16,775 bases of DNA from Ruminococcaceae bacterium UBA2806. GTDB lineage: Bacteria; Bacillota; Clostridia; Oscillospirales; Acutalibacteraceae. A model generated the notes under the pieces. That model searched no databases and was not told where the DNA came from. It was given only the letters and a program-made list of their open reading frames with translations. Each line of letters starts with the position of its first letter. Position 1 is the first letter of the stretch. This document shows positions 13,866-16,775 of this stretch, one piece after another. The stretch lies in contig DEHG01000011.1 of the NCBI GenBank assembly GCA_002351795.1, positions 1 through 16,775 of the forward strand, in the 5' to 3' direction. A program made the position numbers and the translations under genes.

Positions 13866-15986
13866 ATGAATAAGGAAGTAAATGAAATGATATTGCAGGC
13901 ACTCAGGGAACAGGATGAGCCTGTGGAGCGCAGGGATCTTCTTGTGTTCAGCGGAGTGCTTGAGATCGAGGAATTCAATAACGCCATTTCTTATCTTGAA
14001 AGCAGGGGTAAGATAATAATAAACCGTAAAAAAGTCGGTCTGCCTGAAACAATGGGCTGCGTCGCTGCGGAGATCGTGCGTCAGGGCAGGGGCTTTTCAT
14101 TTGCAAAGCCCGACAGGGAGGATATGGATGATATTTTTATCCATGAGAAATATCTTAAAGGAGCAATTCCCGGAGATACCGTTATGCTCAAAAATATCAC
14201 TGCCGGCGCAAAGGGCTTTTCTGCGGAGGTCGATAAGATACTCGAAAAGGGAACGAGGATAATTACGGGTACGGTCGAGCGTCCGAAAATTGAAAAGGGG
14301 CAGGCTTATATTATGCCTGACAGCTTGTTTTCCTATCATCTCAGGATAGTTAAGGGCGGCGAGCTTAAAAGCAGGGAAGGCGATAAGGTAAAGGCTGCTC
14401 TTTTCTATGACCAGAAGGAAAAGCGGGTCTATGCCCGTATAATAAAAATTTACGGCAAGGGTGACAGCGCAAGGGTATGTGCAGACGCAATAATCGACGG
14501 TTACGGCATACCTGTTCGTTTCCCCGTACCCGTAAAGCATGAGGCTGCAATGAAGGCGGCGCAGCCTATAACAGAAGCCGAAATGCAGAAAAGACTTGAT
14601 CTTACGGATGAACCGATATTTACGATAGACGGTGCAGACGCAAAGGATCTTGATGATGCAATATCTGTAAAGAAGCTTGAAAAGGGCTGGGAGTTAGGCG
14701 TTCATATCGCAGATGTATCCCACTATGTTACAAGCGGCAGCAGACTTGACGAGGAAGCAAGACAGAGGGGAACATCAGTATATTTTGCGGACAGGGTTAT
14801 CCCTATGCTGCCCGTTGAGATATCCAACGGCTGCTGCTCTCTTAATGCGGGGACAAAAAAGCTTACTTTTTCATGTATTATGACCCTTAATGAAAAAGCG
14901 GAGCTTATTGATTACCGTTTCGAAAAAAGCGTTATCATATCAAAGGTCAGAGGAGTTTATTCTGAGGTAAACGCTATTATTGACGGCAGCGCAGATGATG
15001 AGCTGAAGGAAAAATATGCGCCTGTATATGATGAGATCTTTGTTGCCCAGGAGCTTGCGGAGATACTCAAAACAAAGGCAAAGCGCAGGGGCGAGCTTGG
15101 AATAGAAACAACGGAGCTTTGTTTTGTGCTTGACGATCAGGGAGTATGTATCGGCGTTTCTGAACGTGAAAGGGGAGAGGCTGAGGAGCTTATCGAGCAG
15201 TTCATGATAATGGCAAACGGCGCAGCGGCAGTATATGCAAAAAGCGTAGGCATACCATTTGTCTATCGTGTTCATGAAGCGCCCGATGAAGAAAAATTAG
15301 CTGCTCTTTCCGAGCTTGCGGCTGCCTGCGGTTTCCAGACAAGGCGCATAAAAGAAGGTGTAAGACAGACAGACCTTGCGGCGCTTATAGATAAGGCTAA
15401 GGAAACAAAATATGCGGGGCTGATATCAACTCAGGTCCTGCGTTCCATGTCAAAGGCAAGGTATGATCCCCGCCCGCTCGGACATTTCGGGCTTTCGCTT
15501 GAGGATTACTGTCATTTTACATCGCCTATAAGACGTTATCCGGATACATCAATACACCGCATCCTTACCGATCTTGTAAGCGGCGTACCGATAGATAAGA
15601 TAAAGACACGTTATGAGGAATTTGCGGCTGAATCTGCAAAGCTTTCATCAGATTTCGAGATAAGGGCAGTCAGAGCTGAAAGAGATACAGAAAAATGCTA
15701 TGCCGCCGAATATATGAGAGCGCATCTCGGTGAGCATTATCAGGGTGTTGTTTCCGGAGTCACTAACAAGGGCATTTTTGTCATGATACCAAACGGTATA
15801 GAAGGCTTTATAGATCTTACGGTATCTGAGGGCGCATATTTTGTATTTGACGGCAAAACAACGATCACCGATACAAAAAGCGGAAAAAGCTATTGCATCG
15901 GTGATGAGGTTTCTGTAACGGTATCTGCGGCGAATGTTGCGCTCGGTCAGATAGATTTTGAATTTTATGAGAAAACTGAAATATGA
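13866..15986 (+). CDS. rnr: Ribonuclease R (RNB family 3'-5' exoribonuclease)
   Basis: Degrades RNA processively 3' to 5', including structured RNA, in rRNA quality control and trans-translation. At 706 aa it has normal length. An N-terminal winged-helix region (about 1-60) is followed by cold-shock/OB domains (about 60-230) and the RNB catalytic domain. The metal-binding acid cluster is IDGADAKDLDDAIS, with D255, D261, D263 and D264 matching E. coli D272, D278, D280 and D281. A C-terminal S1 domain (GVVSGVTNKGIFVMI) ends at about 706 without the long basic tail of E. coli RNase R. GGAGG (13857-13861) is only 4 bp from the ATG. smpB, which often follows rnr in Firmicutes, is absent here; the next gene overlaps by 20 bp. 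Confidence 0.95.
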   Translation: MNKEVNEMILQALREQDEPVERRDLLVFSGVLEIEEFNNAISYLESRGKIIINRKKVGLPETMGCVAAEIVRQGRGFSFAKPDREDMDDIFIHEKYLKGAIPGDTVMLKNITAGAKGFSAEVDKILEKGTRIITGTVERPKIEKGQAYIMPDSLFSYHLRIVKGGELKSREGDKVKAALFYDQKEKRVYARIIKIYGKGDSARVCADAIIDGYGIPVRFPVPVKHEAAMKAAQPITEAEMQKRLDLTDEPIFTIDGADAKDLDDAISVKKLEKGWELGVHIADVSHYVTSGSRLDEEARQRGTSVYFADRVIPMLPVEISNGCCSLNAGTKKLTFSCIMTLNEKAELIDYRFEKSVIISKVRGVYSEVNAIIDGSADDELKEKYAPVYDEIFVAQELAEILKTKAKRRGELGIETTELCFVLDDQGVCIGVSERERGEAEELIEQFMIMANGAAAVYAKSVGIPFVYRVHEAPDEEKLAALSELAAACGFQTRRIKEGVRQTDLAALIDKAKETKYAGLISTQVLRSMSKARYDPRPLGHFGLSLEDYCHFTSPIRRYPDTSIHRILTDLVSGVPIDKIKTRYEEFAAESAKLSSDFEIRAVRAERDTEKCYAAEYMRAHLGEHYQGVVSGVTNKGIFVMIPNGIEGFIDLTVSEGAYFVFDGKTTITDTKSGKSYCIGDEVSVTVSAANVALGQIDFEFYEKTEI

Positions 15987-16749
15987 ATACAAGCTGACTG
16001 CCATGTACAGCAAGCCGATAACGGAACACAGATTCTTGTTCCGTTTTCTGCCTGTTGATACGGTAAGGCAGAAGATCGAGGAAAATCAGATATTTATTGC
16101 CAACTGTCATAAATACGATATCATAAAGGACAGATTCGGGAATGAGCTTATCAGCGGGAATATCCGTATGCAGCATGCGAGATTTGACCTGACTATGACG
16201 GGCAGCGTTATCACAGGGATAGATATTTATGAAGAAAAGGCGGATAACGGTCTGCTATGCGATATATACCGCTGTCAGACCGCTTTGACGGAACCGGGCG
16301 AGGAGCTTGACAGGCTTGGGAAAAGCTTATGTCTTTCCAGATTTGGCAGTACATATGAAAAGGCGCTGTATCTTACAAAGAATCTTTTTGATATGATAAA
16401 ATATGATCCTTCCAGCACGATAGCAGGAGACAGCGCAGAGCAGGCTATGAAAAAGGGCGGGGGAGTATGTCAGGACTTTGCCCATATAATGCTCTCATTG
16501 CTTCGGAGTGAAGGAATATCTGCGAGATATGCGGCGGGTATGCTTTATGGCGAGGGCAGCTCTCATGCGTGGACTGAGGTATTATGCAGAGGATACTGGT
16601 ACGGCTTTGACCCGACAAACAGAAAGATTGTAAACGATGAATACATAAGGGTATCATGCGGAAGGGACAGCTCAGACTGTCTGCTCATCACCGGAACGAT
16701 GAACGGTGAAGCAAAGCAGACTCAAAGCGAATATACAAAAGTAAAATAA
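15967..16749 (+). CDS. Transglutaminase-like cysteine protease-fold protein
   Basis: Bacterial transglutaminase-like protein of 260 aa, no signal peptide, probably cytoplasmic. The N-terminal half (KLKYEYKLTAMYSKPITEHR) matches the beta-rich N-terminal domain of these proteins. The catalytic triad is complete: C168 in GGGVCQDFAHIML, H200 in SSHAWTEV and D215 in WYGFDPTN. Such proteins are presumed peptidases or amidases; the substrate is unknown. The start at 15967 is chosen because it gives the usual N-terminus and overlaps the last 20 bp of rnr. No good ribosome binding site precedes it, so reinitiation after RNase R translation is likely. A TTG at 15958 or ATG at 16003 are alternatives. 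No terminator is visible before the window ends. Confidence 0.85.
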   Translation: MRKLKYEYKLTAMYSKPITEHRFLFRFLPVDTVRQKIEENQIFIANCHKYDIIKDRFGNELISGNIRMQHARFDLTMTGSVITGIDIYEEKADNGLLCDIYRCQTALTEPGEELDRLGKSLCLSRFGSTYEKALYLTKNLFDMIKYDPSSTIAGDSAEQAMKKGGGVCQDFAHIMLSLLRSEGISARYAAGMLYGEGSSHAWTEVLCRGYWYGFDPTNRKIVNDEYIRVSCGRDSSDCLLITGTMNGEAKQTQSEYTKVK

Positions 16750-16775
16750 GAAACAAAGAAGCCGTCGGAGTAATT

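Noticed and set aside
13866..15986. A functional gene cluster of RNase R with the TROVE-like gene
   Set aside because: Rsr is known to work with exoribonucleases, but here rnr is 5.6 kb away, behind two minus-strand genes and in a different operon, so proximity alone is not evidence.

Overview
The window looks like chromosomal DNA from a low-to-mid GC clostridial Firmicute, most like Ruminococcus/Oscillospiraceae. The reasons are strong AGGAGG-type ribosome binding sites, sigma-A-like promoters with 17-bp spacers, a glgB-glgC-glgD-glgA order with the Firmicute-type GlgC/GlgD pair, and a DnaD-like plus DnaI/DnaC-like helicase-loader pair. The genus is inferred from gene content and protein style, not from a marker gene. 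I see no insertion sequence, phage gene, CRISPR array or rRNA.

Layout. (1) Positions 1-39, minus strand: the 5' half of a tRNA-Arg(CCU), cut by the window edge, with a near-consensus promoter at 67-95. (2) Positions 300-6426, plus strand: a glycogen-synthesis operon behind one good promoter. It encodes branching enzyme GlgB (with an unusual 81-residue Lys/Ala/Glu-rich tail), ADP-glucose pyrophosphorylase GlgC, its GlgD partner and glycogen synthase GlgA. GlgC/GlgD make ADP-glucose, GlgA extends alpha-1,4 chains and GlgB adds alpha-1,6 branches. No phosphorylase or debranching gene is present. (3) Positions 6427-6800: a 374-bp interval with no convincing protein gene. It is full of nested inverted repeats and ends in a strong intrinsic terminator just upstream of a gene for a DUF2828/TROVE-like protein with a vWA domain (6801-8270). 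I read it as a structured non-coding RNA or a cis-regulatory leader. Because Ro60-type proteins bind Y RNAs often encoded next door, a Y-RNA-like partner is the most interesting hypothesis, though no known Y RNA motif was recognised. (4) Positions 8278-8317: a strong terminator, probably bidirectional, between convergent genes. (5) Positions 8325-10728, minus strand: a Ser/Lys/Glu-rich lipoprotein and a cation diffusion facilitator with an apparent second C-terminal domain, each with its own promoter. (6) Positions 10893-16749, plus strand: a probable operon of DnaD-like protein, DnaI/DnaC-like helicase loader, DegV fatty-acid-binding protein, RNase R and a transglutaminase-like protein, linked by overlaps or short gaps.

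The main candidate for something undescribed is the folded RNA region at about 6496-6765 together with the TROVE-like gene after it. All RNA pairings were found by eye and have not been tested for covariation or folding energy.
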